From Hyphomicrobiaceae bacterium (GTDB taxonomy: Bacteria; Pseudomonadota; Alphaproteobacteria; Rhizobiales; Hyphomicrobiaceae), in assembly GCA_030655135.1 (NCBI GenBank), contig JAURWC010000079.1, forward strand, positions 1 through 64,000: a DNA stretch of 64,000 bases. Reading direction: 5' to 3'. The translations under genes and the position numbers were made by a program. Positions 1-8,026 of this stretch are shown here, in pieces (the first letter of the stretch is position 1; every line of letters begins with the position of its first letter). The notes beneath the pieces were generated by a model that searched no databases, was not told the origin of the DNA, and saw nothing but the letters and a program-made list of their open reading frames with translations.

Positions 1-83
1 TCGAGTCCAGCCCGGAATCGCCCTCCGGGGTGAGGCGTGACGATCATCTGCAGCCTACAAAATGTTACGGAGGAATGAGCAAC

Positions 84-1085
84 TTATGAGGCGAGACGCT
101 TTCCGCTTAGTCTAAGGGTTATGATCGCACCGTCCTCCGACCAATCATATTCGATGGTTCCCCCTAGCTGACCAGAGACGCTTCTATTGACGAGTTTGCT
201 ACCAAAGCCGTCAACGCCAGCTGGCGGTTCTACCCTCGGCCCGCCTCGTTCAGTCCAAACCAGTTCAAGGTCCTCTCCAACTGACGAACCTGACAAATCA
301 AGAGCGCCTGTATCGGTGGACAACGCTCCATACTTCAAGGAGTTGGTTGCCAGTTCGTGAATTACCAGCGCGAGTGAAGTTGCCGAGCCTTCGCCTATCC
401 CCATACGAGGCACCGCCACCCGAATCCGACCGCTGAAGGCTCCCATGTCTTCGTACGGGGAAAGCAAAATCGACAAGAGGTCGCCGAGCAGGGCGGCCTG
501 CCCCTGATGGCCCGGAAGCGGCCGCACCAAGTCATGCGCTCGCCCTAAAGCAGCAAGCCTGCCAGTTAGCAATTCCGCCATTTCCTTTGCGGTGGCGGTA
601 GACTTGGAGGACATATTTGTGAGCCCGGTCGCGATCGCCAATAGGTTCTTCACCCTATGGCTCATTTCCCCGGCCAACAATTCGTGTCCTTCTTCCGCCT
701 GCTTACGCCCAGTTACGTCTAAAAATATTCCAAACATTTGACCTTTATGGAGCGCAGAGTCGTCACCTAAGCCACGTGCAGAAATCCACCTAATCTCGTC
801 CTCCACCATAATCCGAAAGTCGATTTCATAAGCCCCAACTATTCCGCGGGTTGCAGTAAAAGCCTCGCGCACGCGATCTCTATCCGCTGGATGAATATGC
901 GCCGATAAGTCTTCAAACTTCACTTCGCGACTGTATGCCAGCCCCCAGAGCTCGAAGGCTTGCTCGTCCATCGCGAACCGGTCGCCAGTAACATTCCACG
1001 ACCAGAGTGCGACGCCAGCCGCGTGAATTGCGCGACGCAGATTGTCAACTTGAGATAACGGGTGGTGCGGGTCGCTGAACGGCAT
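84..1085 (-). CDS. PAS-domain HWE-family sensor histidine kinase
   Basis: Cytoplasmic kinase of 333 residues with no membrane segment. A PAS fold of the PAS_3 type covers about residues 15-130 and ends in the usual DVTGRKQAEE linker. The dimerisation box GEMSHRVKNLL holds the phospho-accepting His143. The N-box-like HELATNSLKYGAL and the WTE triplet in LVWTERGGP are the marks of the HWE subfamily common in Hyphomicrobiales. ATG at 1085 is chosen over TTG at 1091 because AAGGA lies 7 bases upstream of the ATG. No response regulator is adjacent, so its partner is unknown; HWE kinases often feed PhyR, and one PhyR gene lies at 22389-23195, but that link is inference. Confidence 0.88.
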   Translation of the reverse strand: MPFSDPHHPLSQVDNLRRAIHAAGVALWSWNVTGDRFAMDEQAFELWGLAYSREVKFEDLSAHIHPADRDRVREAFTATRGIVGAYEIDFRIMVEDEIRWISARGLGDDSALHKGQMFGIFLDVTGRKQAEEGHELLAGEMSHRVKNLLAIATGLTNMSSKSTATAKEMAELLTGRLAALGRAHDLVRPLPGHQGQAALLGDLLSILLSPYEDMGAFSGRIRVAVPRMGIGEGSATSLALVIHELATNSLKYGALSTDTGALDLSGSSVGEDLELVWTERGGPRVEPPAGVDGFGSKLVNRSVSGQLGGTIEYDWSEDGAIITLRLSGKRLAS

Positions 1086-1091
1086 AGACAA

Positions 1092-1578
1092 ATCCTTGAA
1101 ACGCTACTTCCACAGGGCCGCACCGCTACAAGGGAGATTGCGGAGGAAAGGTCAAGGTGCAAGGCGTTTTGTCTCCATGCGGTTAAGTATTCTTCGAATA
1201 AATGTTTTAAACTTTCGGCTGGCCGCGAGGGATGTTGGTGCGTACCAGCCCGATCGTCGGGCGTAATATCCTGGGCTTCGCCTGCGGTCAGAAGGCGTTA
1301 TTGCGCGCGGGACGACCACAGAGACTTCAGACTTACAACGTTGCAATTCACGGACGCTCCAAACCGCTGAAACTGCGTGGGCGCAGGCGGAGGGCTCGCA
1401 AACTGAGGTTTCAGGAAGGCGACGCATCTGACCATGTGCTGGTCGATGCCAGCGTCGATGAGCAGAGCCGGTTGGCGAGCGAAAGACCAAGCGACCTGCG
1501 TGCGTATTTCATCTCAGGTACGTAAATTCGACCGCGTGGGCATCGGGCCGTAACTCCCGCATCCTGTGAGCCAGGATA
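1092..1578. other. Intergenic stretch without recognisable gene
   Basis: About 490 bases between the HWE kinase start and the end of the small gene at 1579. Open frames on both strands here (for example 1232-1525 and 1152-1490) give Arg/Ser-rich translations without a family resemblance or a convincing ribosome-binding site. It may be decayed accessory sequence. Confidence 0.4.
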
Positions 1579-1791
1579 TTATTCCCGCAGCCTGCCGGCC
1601 ATGCGCGCAATCTCATGCAGGCTGATCTCGTTTCCTCTCGCGTCTATCACCGTAACCTGCATTGAACGATAAATCGCTTTCATCAAGACCAGGTCGTAAG
1701 CCTGATAAGCATTGTCGGCGTAAAACGACATCCTCGGCTGTTCGGATCCCCACGTGGTCACTGTATACGACGTGCATGGCAAATTACCCAT
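1579..1791 (-). CDS. Small protein, paralogue of the overlapping upstream gene
   Basis: Predicted 70-residue soluble protein of unknown function. Its ATG (1791-1789) lies within the end of the gene upstream, so the reading frames overlap by 8 bases, which suggests translational coupling. The C-terminal half (MQVTVIDARGNEISLHEIAR) lines up with the neighbour's IEVADDDGNALSDEDLL: both have a beta-strand, a D-x-x-G-N turn and an acidic helix. The N-terminal YTVTTW likewise matches YEVSVW. The two are therefore likely tandem duplicates of one small fold. A longer frame upstream to 1866 exists, but the similarity starts only after this ATG. Confidence 0.6.
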   Translation of the reverse strand: MGNLPCTSYTVTTWGSEQPRMSFYADNAYQAYDLVLMKAIYRSMQVTVIDARGNEISLHEIARMAGRLRE

Positions 1792-1987
1792 GGCCGTCCC
1801 CGCATAGTCGCAGCAGATCCTCGTCAGATAGCGCGTTGCCGTCATCGTCCGCGACCTCAATGCCATGACCAGGTGGACGCAGAGCTTGGGCCACGTGCAA
1901 AGCTCGGTCGGGGTGCGGTGTAGTCAACAGCAATTCGCGTCGTAAGCCGACCCAAACGCTAACTTCATAAAGTGGGCTCGATTTCAA
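1784..1987 (-). CDS. Small protein, upstream member of a tandem paralogous pair
   Basis: Predicted 67-residue protein of unknown function starting with TTG at 1987, preceded by AAAGG at 8 bases' spacing. Starts further upstream in the same frame lie in sequence that looks non-coding. The product reads as an N-terminal strand (LYEVSVWVGLRRE), a helix (DRALHVAQAL) and a strand-turn-helix ending (GIEVADDDGNALSDEDLL). The neighbour at 1579-1791 has the same layout. Short size, a TTG start and the absence of a known domain name make this moderately certain; the paralogy is the main support for both being real. Confidence 0.6.
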   Translation of the reverse strand: MKSSPLYEVSVWVGLRRELLLTTPHPDRALHVAQALRPPGHGIEVADDDGNALSDEDLLRLCGDGHG

Positions 1988-2319
1988 TGGCGCGACCTTT
2001 GGCCGGCGGGCCGTTTGATGCGAATGTTTGTGATGTGGCCAAGGACTGCCTCGTGGGGACGAGGTGATAATCGAGCAACTTGCTGCTGGTGGCTTCGTTC
2101 CAGGCGGTGCCCTACGCAGCAACGAATAAGCCAATATGCCGGCACGAGGTATGCAGCTTGAAAACGCAGCTATGCTTCGAAGGCATAGTGCTGAATAACT
2201 TCGACAATCCAAAGTTTTCCACCCAAAACCCGCTAACTCTTTTAAATTTGTAATTTAAATGGTTGCTAAAGGATATGGCGTTATTTTTGGCATTCCACCC
2301 TGATTAAGGAATGTTCCGC
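1988..2319. other. Divergent intergenic region
   Basis: About 330 bases between two divergent units. The part nearest the HlyD-type gene (2220-2310) is clearly AT-rich and likely holds its promoter; the other side holds the possible stress promoter at 2077-2101. No further gene is seen. Confidence 0.4.
2077..2101 (-). promoter_or_regulatory. Possible EcfG (general stress) promoter
   Basis: On the minus strand GGAAC (2101-2097) is followed after 16 bases by AGTT (2080-2077). The alphaproteobacterial general-stress consensus is GGAAC, 16-17 bases, CGTT. It lies 90 bases upstream of the TTG start at 1987. A one-mismatch short motif can occur by chance, so this is only suggestive. Confidence 0.3.
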
Positions 2320-3618
2320 ATGGCAGATTCTGTCGGCTTAAATGCGCTTATTCGAAGGCGGGGAATGAGAATTGTATTAGGGTTTGCTCTTCTTGGGGCT
2401 AGCGCCTGGGCCTTTGCTCCGTACCTTGCTTACCGGGTTGCGACCTCAGCTTTCGTCAACGCAGAGCTCGTGCGCGTCACCGCTCCAATCGCGGGACGCC
2501 TTACCGGAGAGCTGCCCCATAAAGGCGATGTGATTAGCCGCACGACTTCGACGGCGTTGATAAAATCCCTATCGCCCGATCGCAGGCAACTGCTCGATCT
2601 AGCGCGTCAGCAAGACACCGCAGAAAAGAAGGGGGCGCTTGCCGGTCGTCAACTCCAAGAGGTCAATGAAATTGATAGCGAACTTAGCCGACGCATCACA
2701 GCATTTCACGAGGCCTCCATCGGACGGCTCGGTTATGAAATTGAAGAGGCCGACGCAGAAAGGAAGGGCTGTCTGGCAGAAGTCGGCCAGAGACGAGACG
2801 TAGGAGCACGCATGGAGGAACTCGTTCGCCGGGGCACTGCATCCAAGATCCGCGCATCAGAAGTCCTGGCACTTCAGGAAGCCGCGATTACCAAGTGCGA
2901 AATGGCTCAGGCTCGGCTTCGCCGCCTGCAAGCCGAACTCACACTTCTGCGTGGTGGAGTTTATGTGCGCGATGCCGTGAATGACGTCCCCTATTCACAG
3001 CAGCAGCGCGACCGGATGATCTTGCGGCGTCAGGAACTAGAGAGCGAAGTTCTACAGGAGCGTTCTCGCGCGATCCAACTCACTGCCCAGATGGAGGACG
3101 AAAGCAATCGGGTTGAACGCCTCGCCCAGTATGAGCTAGCCATGCCGATAAACCACGTCGTGTGGTCGGCGTGGGCCAGCGCCGGCTCCGCTGTTACCGA
3201 GGGACAGACTGTTCTTGATCTTGCCAACTGCGCTCAGCGATTTATTGCCGTCGAACTTCCTGAGCGGGAGTTCGAACAGATCAAAGCCGGTGATCCCGCG
3301 TCTGTGCGCCTTGTTGGAAGCAGTGACTGGAAACAGGGGCAGGTCCGTCAGGTTCGCGGCTCCGCAGCGCGCGCCGATGATCGGCTTTTGGCCGCTGACG
3401 TACCCGGACCCACGCAAGGGAAAATTAGCGTGGAGGTACGCATCGCTGAAGACGATAGGCGGTCCGAGCAAAACAGCTTTTGTAACATCGGGCGCCTTGC
3501 CGAGGTTCGATTTCAACGCACGCATCTAGTCTTCCTCGATCGCATCAGCCAGCACGTTGCCGCGTTATGGACAAGGCTTACGGGTCCTGCGCCCGTGGCA
3601 GTGGTTGCGGTGCCATAG
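2320..3618 (+). CDS. HlyD-family membrane-fusion protein (BgsB-like)
   Basis: Predicted 432-residue inner-membrane periplasmic adaptor. One membrane helix spans about residues 17-38; a barrel-sandwich half follows (VTAPIAGRLTGELPHKGDVI), then a long charged coiled coil (about 90-260), then the second half-motif and a beta-barrel. ATG at 2320 is preferred to ATG at 2311 because AAGGA (2306-2310) sits 9 bases before it. It overlaps the glycosyltransferase gene that follows, so the two are one operon. The order adaptor-then-glycosyltransferase matches bgsB-bgsA of Sinorhizobium meliloti, which makes a mixed-linkage beta-glucan. The adaptor probably helps move the polymer across the periplasm. 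The product made here cannot be told from sequence. Confidence 0.85.
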   Translation: MADSVGLNALIRRRGMRIVLGFALLGASAWAFAPYLAYRVATSAFVNAELVRVTAPIAGRLTGELPHKGDVISRTTSTALIKSLSPDRRQLLDLARQQDTAEKKGALAGRQLQEVNEIDSELSRRITAFHEASIGRLGYEIEEADAERKGCLAEVGQRRDVGARMEELVRRGTASKIRASEVLALQEAAITKCEMAQARLRRLQAELTLLRGGVYVRDAVNDVPYSQQQRDRMILRRQELESEVLQERSRAIQLTAQMEDESNRVERLAQYELAMPINHVVWSAWASAGSAVTEGQTVLDLANCAQRFIAVELPEREFEQIKAGDPASVRLVGSSDWKQGQVRQVRGSAARADDRLLAADVPGPTQGKISVEVRIAEDDRRSEQNSFCNIGRLAEVRFQRTHLVFLDRISQHVAALWTRLTGPAPVAVVAVP

Positions 3619-5729
3619 TGGCAACTGAGACCCTTGCCGCTGCGTTGATCTTTGCGCCTTTACTCTTCGTCGTAGCGACGATTTATGTGCTTGGCCCACT
3701 TTTACCGATCACCAAAACCTGGTCTCGGCTGCTCATCTTTAGTGTCGTCTGGCTGGTGGTCGCGCGATACGTTGCTTGGCGCGTTGTGGACACGGTCTTG
3801 CCGGTCGACGGTACGTGGTACCAGATCATGTGGGTCTACTTCTGCTTCGCTGTTGAGCTGTTTGCACTTGTTGACGCCCTGATCCTTTATCTGGGTTTTC
3901 TTCGCTCCCGCGACCGACGCGCCGAAGCCGATGTCGGCGAGGCGCGGCTTCGGGCCCAAACGCACGGAGGACTTCCTTCGGTCGATGTGTTCATAGCGAC
4001 CTACAATGAGTCCTTAGAGATACTCGAGAAAACCATCACCGGTGCCCTTTGCTTGGACTACCCGAACTACAATGTTTGGGTGCTCGACGACGGGCGCAGG
4101 CCATGGCTGAAGGATCTGTGTGCAGCCAAAGGCGCCGGATACCTCACAAGGCCCGACAACGCGCACGCCAAGGCCGGCAACATCAATCACGCCCTCACGC
4201 AAACATCCGCCGACTTTGTCGCCGTCTTTGACGCGGACTTTGTCGTTCAGAGAAATTTCCTTTTACGCACGATGGGGTTCTTTGATGACCCCCGCATCGG
4301 CATCGTGCAAGTGCCGCACGCCTTTTACAACAATGATCCCATGCAAACCAATCTCGCCGTCAGGAAGACCTTGCCCGACGATCAACGGTTCTTTTTCGAA
4401 GCCATTATGCCCAGCCGTGATGGCTGGGACGCCGCCTTTTGCTGCGGCTCCAATTCTGTCACGCGCCGCGATGCTCTGCGAAGCATCGGGGACGCCTTAC
4501 CCACCGAGTCCATTACCGAGGATATGCTCCTCAGCCTCAAGCTGCTGCGTAAGGGTTACGTCACGCGCTACCTGTCCGAGCATTTAGCCTTCGGCTTGGC
4601 ACCGGAAAGCCTGACAGCATTTTTCATCCAGCGTCGCCGGTGGGCCAGAGGAGCCATGCAAATCCTTTTCCTGGCGGATGGACCGCTAGGCCCCGGTCTC
4701 AACCCGATGCAGCGACTGCTCTTTCTTCCCACGCATTGGCTGTCGCAGAGCCTTATGCTGCTCACCGCACTGATTGCGCCTATTGTTTTCATGTGGACCG
4801 GAATTCTGCCGCTGGTGAATGTCTCCTTGGAAGCGGTCGCTTATTATTTGCTGCCGATGCTTCTCGCCATGGCCGGCGGAATATGCCTGTACGCGCCTAA
4901 CCTTTATTTCCCTTTGGCAGCGCAGGTGTTGGGCACCTTCCAAAGCTTCAAAATCTTGCCGACTGCGTTAGCCACGCTCATCAAACCCTGGGGCCACGCG
5001 TTCAAGGTGACACCGAAGGGAGCGGAAGCAGGCGGCGCCGACTACGAAGCCCATGTGTTTTGGTCAGCGGCCGCTCTGCTGAGCTTGACCATGTGCGGGA
5101 TTTTGATCAATGCGCTGCCAGAGTGGCGGATCGTTTCGCAGGCAGGGCTTGTGCCCATCGTGGCTATTTGGAGCTGTATCAACATTGGTGTCCTTTTCCT
5201 GGTCTGCATGATGTGCGTCCAAGAACCGGCGCGGCGCGGTGAAGAGCGCTTTTCAATCGACGAAGCCGTGTGGATGGCCGGCGACCGTGCGTACACCGTC
5301 GGCGCCTTACAAGATATTTCGCTTTCGGGGGCCAGGATCACGCTCTTGTCAAACGGACCGCTGCCGGACTCGATGCGACTCTTTCTGGCGGAAGTGGGCT
5401 ACATCCGCTCACATATAGTGTGGCAGCGAGCGCTAACCATCGGAGTGAAATTCGATCTGCCGCCATCAATTGAACGAGACCTGCTTATTCGCAAATTGTT
5501 TACGTCAGGCTTTGACGCGACGGCTGTCACCGCGTCCGCATGGTCGTCGACCAGCGCTGTGCTAGTCAGCATGTGGTCGCAACGATCAACAATCTCGTCC
5601 GGCGCAACCGAAACCCCTGTGTCAACTGCGATCCAGAAGCTGCCGGCTGTTACTCTCGTAGTGGCGCCCGTACCCCAACTGCATCGGCTGTCAGAACTGG
5701 TGAAGACAAGGCGCGTCATTGCCGCCTGA
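3618..5729 (+). CDS. Processive family-2 glycosyltransferase with PilZ domain (BcsA/BgsA-like)
   Basis: Membrane polysaccharide synthase of 703 residues. Membrane helices flank a GT2 core: FIATYNES, DDG (157-159) and DAD (205-207) for nucleotide-sugar and metal, TED (300-302) with the catalytic Asp, and QRRRW (338-342) that holds the growing chain. A C-terminal PilZ domain (about 535-633) keeps both cyclic-di-GMP signatures, RGEER and DISLSG, so activity is likely switched on by cyclic di-GMP. The GTG start at 3618 overlaps the TAG of the preceding gene (TAGTG); an ATG at 3567 is possible but adds residues that look like out-of-frame adaptor sequence. Cellulose, mixed-linkage beta-glucan or a related polymer are all possible products. 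Confidence 0.88.
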   Translation: MATETLAAALIFAPLLFVVATIYVLGPLLPITKTWSRLLIFSVVWLVVARYVAWRVVDTVLPVDGTWYQIMWVYFCFAVELFALVDALILYLGFLRSRDRRAEADVGEARLRAQTHGGLPSVDVFIATYNESLEILEKTITGALCLDYPNYNVWVLDDGRRPWLKDLCAAKGAGYLTRPDNAHAKAGNINHALTQTSADFVAVFDADFVVQRNFLLRTMGFFDDPRIGIVQVPHAFYNNDPMQTNLAVRKTLPDDQRFFFEAIMPSRDGWDAAFCCGSNSVTRRDALRSIGDALPTESITEDMLLSLKLLRKGYVTRYLSEHLAFGLAPESLTAFFIQRRRWARGAMQILFLADGPLGPGLNPMQRLLFLPTHWLSQSLMLLTALIAPIVFMWTGILPLVNVSLEAVAYYLLPMLLAMAGGICLYAPNLYFPLAAQVLGTFQSFKILPTALATLIKPWGHAFKVTPKGAEAGGADYEAHVFWSAAALLSLTMCGILINALPEWRIVSQAGLVPIVAIWSCINIGVLFLVCMMCVQEPARRGEERFSIDEAVWMAGDRAYTVGALQDISLSGARITLLSNGPLPDSMRLFLAEVGYIRSHIVWQRALTIGVKFDLPPSIERDLLIRKLFTSGFDATAVTASAWSSTSAVLVSMWSQRSTISSGATETPVSTAIQKLPAVTLVVAPVPQLHRLSELVKTRRVIAA

Positions 5730-6046
5730 CGCTGCCCCTCAAAGGCAACTTCGGCAATAGCCGTGTGTCGCTCACACGCCCTGGCTGGTTGCCACCTGAT
5801 CGGCACGCACGTAACCGAACGAAGCGCATAAACGCGAGGTGGGGCGAGTTCGGTAGACATTTAACGAACAAAACTCATTCAAAGGACACGGGACAAGGTT
5901 TAGAGTTTGTGTCTCTTCGCAGCCCTGTGAAAACTTCCATTTAAAATGAGTTTCACGCTCTTAATGCCTTGTTAAATACAACGAGAGCAACTGGGTCACC
6001 TGAAAATTCGCGTTTGTATTTTTTTTGTCTATCCGGAGAATCGCAA
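5730..6046. other. Intergenic leader of the ice-binding-type adhesin gene
   Basis: About 317 bases. The 3' half is AT-rich, with a T-run just before the start codon's GGAGA ribosome site. It probably contains a separate promoter for the adhesin gene. No small gene or clear hairpin was found. Confidence 0.4.
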
Positions 6047-7843
6047 ATGAGATTAAGCCCTGCGACCAAACTCCTCGTTTTTTTTGGCTCAATTGGGGTC
6101 TCTGCGCTCACGCCAAAATACGCGCACGCGCAGATATTGGGCAGCGCTGCGGACTTTGGCGTTCTGGCTGGGTCCACCGTGAGTAACACCGGGCCCAGCG
6201 TCATCCAGGGCAGCGTTGGCGTGTCTCCCGGAGGCGCTGTTGTCGGGTTTCCACCAGGAATCGTGCTTCCGCCGGGAGTTATCCACGCGGCCGACGCCAC
6301 AGCTTCGCAGGCACAGACGGACCTTACGACCGCCTATAACACGCTGATGGGAATGCCTTCCCAGGTTGACCTTACCGGACAGGATCTCGGAGGTCTGATC
6401 CTCACGTCCGGCGTATATTCATTCAATACCTCGGCTCAGTTGACGGGCGTTGTGACGCTCGATGGACAGGGCAATCCGGCGTCACCGTTCGTGTTCCAGA
6501 TTGGAACCACGTTGACGACTGCGAGCAATTCCGCCGTGCTACTGATCAATGGGGCGAACGGCAATAACGTCTACTGGACCGTCGGCAGTTCCGCGACCTT
6601 AGGCACCAACACAGTTTTTGCGGGTAACATCGTAGCGCTCTCGAGCATTACCTTGAACACCGGGGCGTCCATCAATTGCGGCCGAGCTCTCGCAAGGAAC
6701 GGTGCCGTCACACTCGACAATAACACGATAACCCTTTGCGTCTCTGGCTCGGGCGGCAGTGGTACAGGTGGCGACGATATCCCCCTCAACGAGCTCTTCG
6801 GCGAAGGGGTAACAGGCACGCAGCAGACGGCATTCGGCGCCTCCAACCTTTTCGCGTCGACAATGATGGGTCAGGGAGCTTTTTGGCGTGACGGCGGACA
6901 GGACGCCAAAAATCCGGACAACGACAATCAATCGCTCAAAGACGGCCCTGGGTCATTGGCCCCTAATGCCTACGTGAACAGCGGTGCACCGCGCACCTGG
7001 CGATTGTGGACGACCGGGTTCGCAGGTGCAGCCATGTATGACGGGCAAGCAGCCCGCGATACGGCAGATTTGGACACCCGAATTGCTGGGTTCGCGCTTG
7101 GGCTGGATTATCAAGTCGACCGGAGCGCGCTGGTCGGCGTGGCAGGTGGCTACACGAATTCCCATTTTTCCATCGACCAGCGGCGGACAAGCGGCGACGT
7201 CGAGGGTGCGCATGTCGGGCTCTACGCGGTCAAGACCTTCGGCCGGGCCTATGTGGCTGCGAGCGCCGATTACGCCCATTTCAGCAACGATACCGATCGC
7301 TCAATCGATTGGGTTCTGGATGAGCAGGCGCAGGGCGACTTTGACAGCGAACAAGTGGGTGCGCGCGTGGAGGCCGGCTGGCGGACATCAGTCCGAGGGC
7401 TCGGCTTGACACCGTTTGTCGGATTCCAGGCCTCGCATCTGCAAAGCGAGGGGTTCACCGAAGACAGCCAAAGAAGCGGCGGTCCCGGCATTCTGGGCCT
7501 GACCTTCAGGTCACACCGCGAGACCTCACTGGTGAGTTCGCTGGGTCTTCAACTGGATAGCCGTGTTGCAATGTCGGCGGGCCGGAGCCTGCAGCCCTTT
7601 GCCCGGGTCGCATGGCTTCACGAGTTTGACGCAGACCGCGAAGCGGACGCATTTCTTACGTCGTCACCCACGGCATCCTTCACCGTCGAAGGCGCCTCCG
7701 CCTCATCCGACCTTGCTAAAGTGAACCTCGGAGTAAATTTCCAAATGACGGAGCGCGCGGGACTGTTTGCCTATGCCGAAGGTGAATTATCCGGCCAGAG
7801 CCAGAGCTACTCCGGCAATGGTGGATTTCGGCTTACCTGGTGA
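6047..7843 (+). CDS. DUF3494 ice-binding-type domain fused to autotransporter beta-barrel
   Basis: Predicted 598-residue surface protein. A signal peptide (1-28, ending AHA) is followed by a DUF3494 domain (about 29-229): it opens with LGSAADFGVLAGSTVSNTG, contains the family's SGVYSF, FVFQIG and VYWTVGSSATLG segments, and closes with GRALARNGAVTLDNN. This family, typified by bacterial and algal ice-binding proteins, is a discontinuous beta-solenoid. A Gly/Ser linker (about 230-250) leads to a type V autotransporter barrel (about 320-598) ending in FRLTW with terminal Trp. GGAGA lies 7 bases before ATG 6047. It follows a cyclic-di-GMP-controlled polysaccharide operon. Ice binding is not proven; DUF3494 proteins may also be plain adhesins. 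Confidence 0.88.
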   Translation: MRLSPATKLLVFFGSIGVSALTPKYAHAQILGSAADFGVLAGSTVSNTGPSVIQGSVGVSPGGAVVGFPPGIVLPPGVIHAADATASQAQTDLTTAYNTLMGMPSQVDLTGQDLGGLILTSGVYSFNTSAQLTGVVTLDGQGNPASPFVFQIGTTLTTASNSAVLLINGANGNNVYWTVGSSATLGTNTVFAGNIVALSSITLNTGASINCGRALARNGAVTLDNNTITLCVSGSGGSGTGGDDIPLNELFGEGVTGTQQTAFGASNLFASTMMGQGAFWRDGGQDAKNPDNDNQSLKDGPGSLAPNAYVNSGAPRTWRLWTTGFAGAAMYDGQAARDTADLDTRIAGFALGLDYQVDRSALVGVAGGYTNSHFSIDQRRTSGDVEGAHVGLYAVKTFGRAYVAASADYAHFSNDTDRSIDWVLDEQAQGDFDSEQVGARVEAGWRTSVRGLGLTPFVGFQASHLQSEGFTEDSQRSGGPGILGLTFRSHRETSLVSSLGLQLDSRVAMSAGRSLQPFARVAWLHEFDADREADAFLTSSPTASFTVEGASASSDLAKVNLGVNFQMTERAGLFAYAEGELSGQSQSYSGNGGFRLTW

Positions 7844-7956
7844 CGCCCCCCTGAGCAAATTGTCGGCTTGTTAAGCACCTTAACGAGGAACGGAGTTTAA
7901 GCGAGCAACAGAAGCGCATTCTCTGCCGAATTAGATGCAAGGCTCTTTCCCCACCC

Positions 7957-7996
7957 TAGCAGGGACAGTCCGCGCCTGAAGCCGCGGTCCCTGCTA
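7957..7996 (+). terminator. Strong hairpin after the adhesin gene
   Basis: TAGCAGGGAC (7957-7966) and its exact complement GTCCCTGCTA (7987-7996) form a 10-bp stem with a further GC-rich inner part. There is no T-run, so it is either a weak terminator for the adhesin gene or a leader structure of the MHYT gene that starts 30 bases on. Confidence 0.5.
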
Positions 7997-8026
7997 CTTC
8001 ACACCACCGCTCAGACTGGAGCTCAG

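Noticed and set aside
1152-1490. Open frame of 112 codons on the minus strand
   Set aside because: Arg/Ser-rich translation, no ribosome site and no family resemblance; overlaps other equally weak frames.
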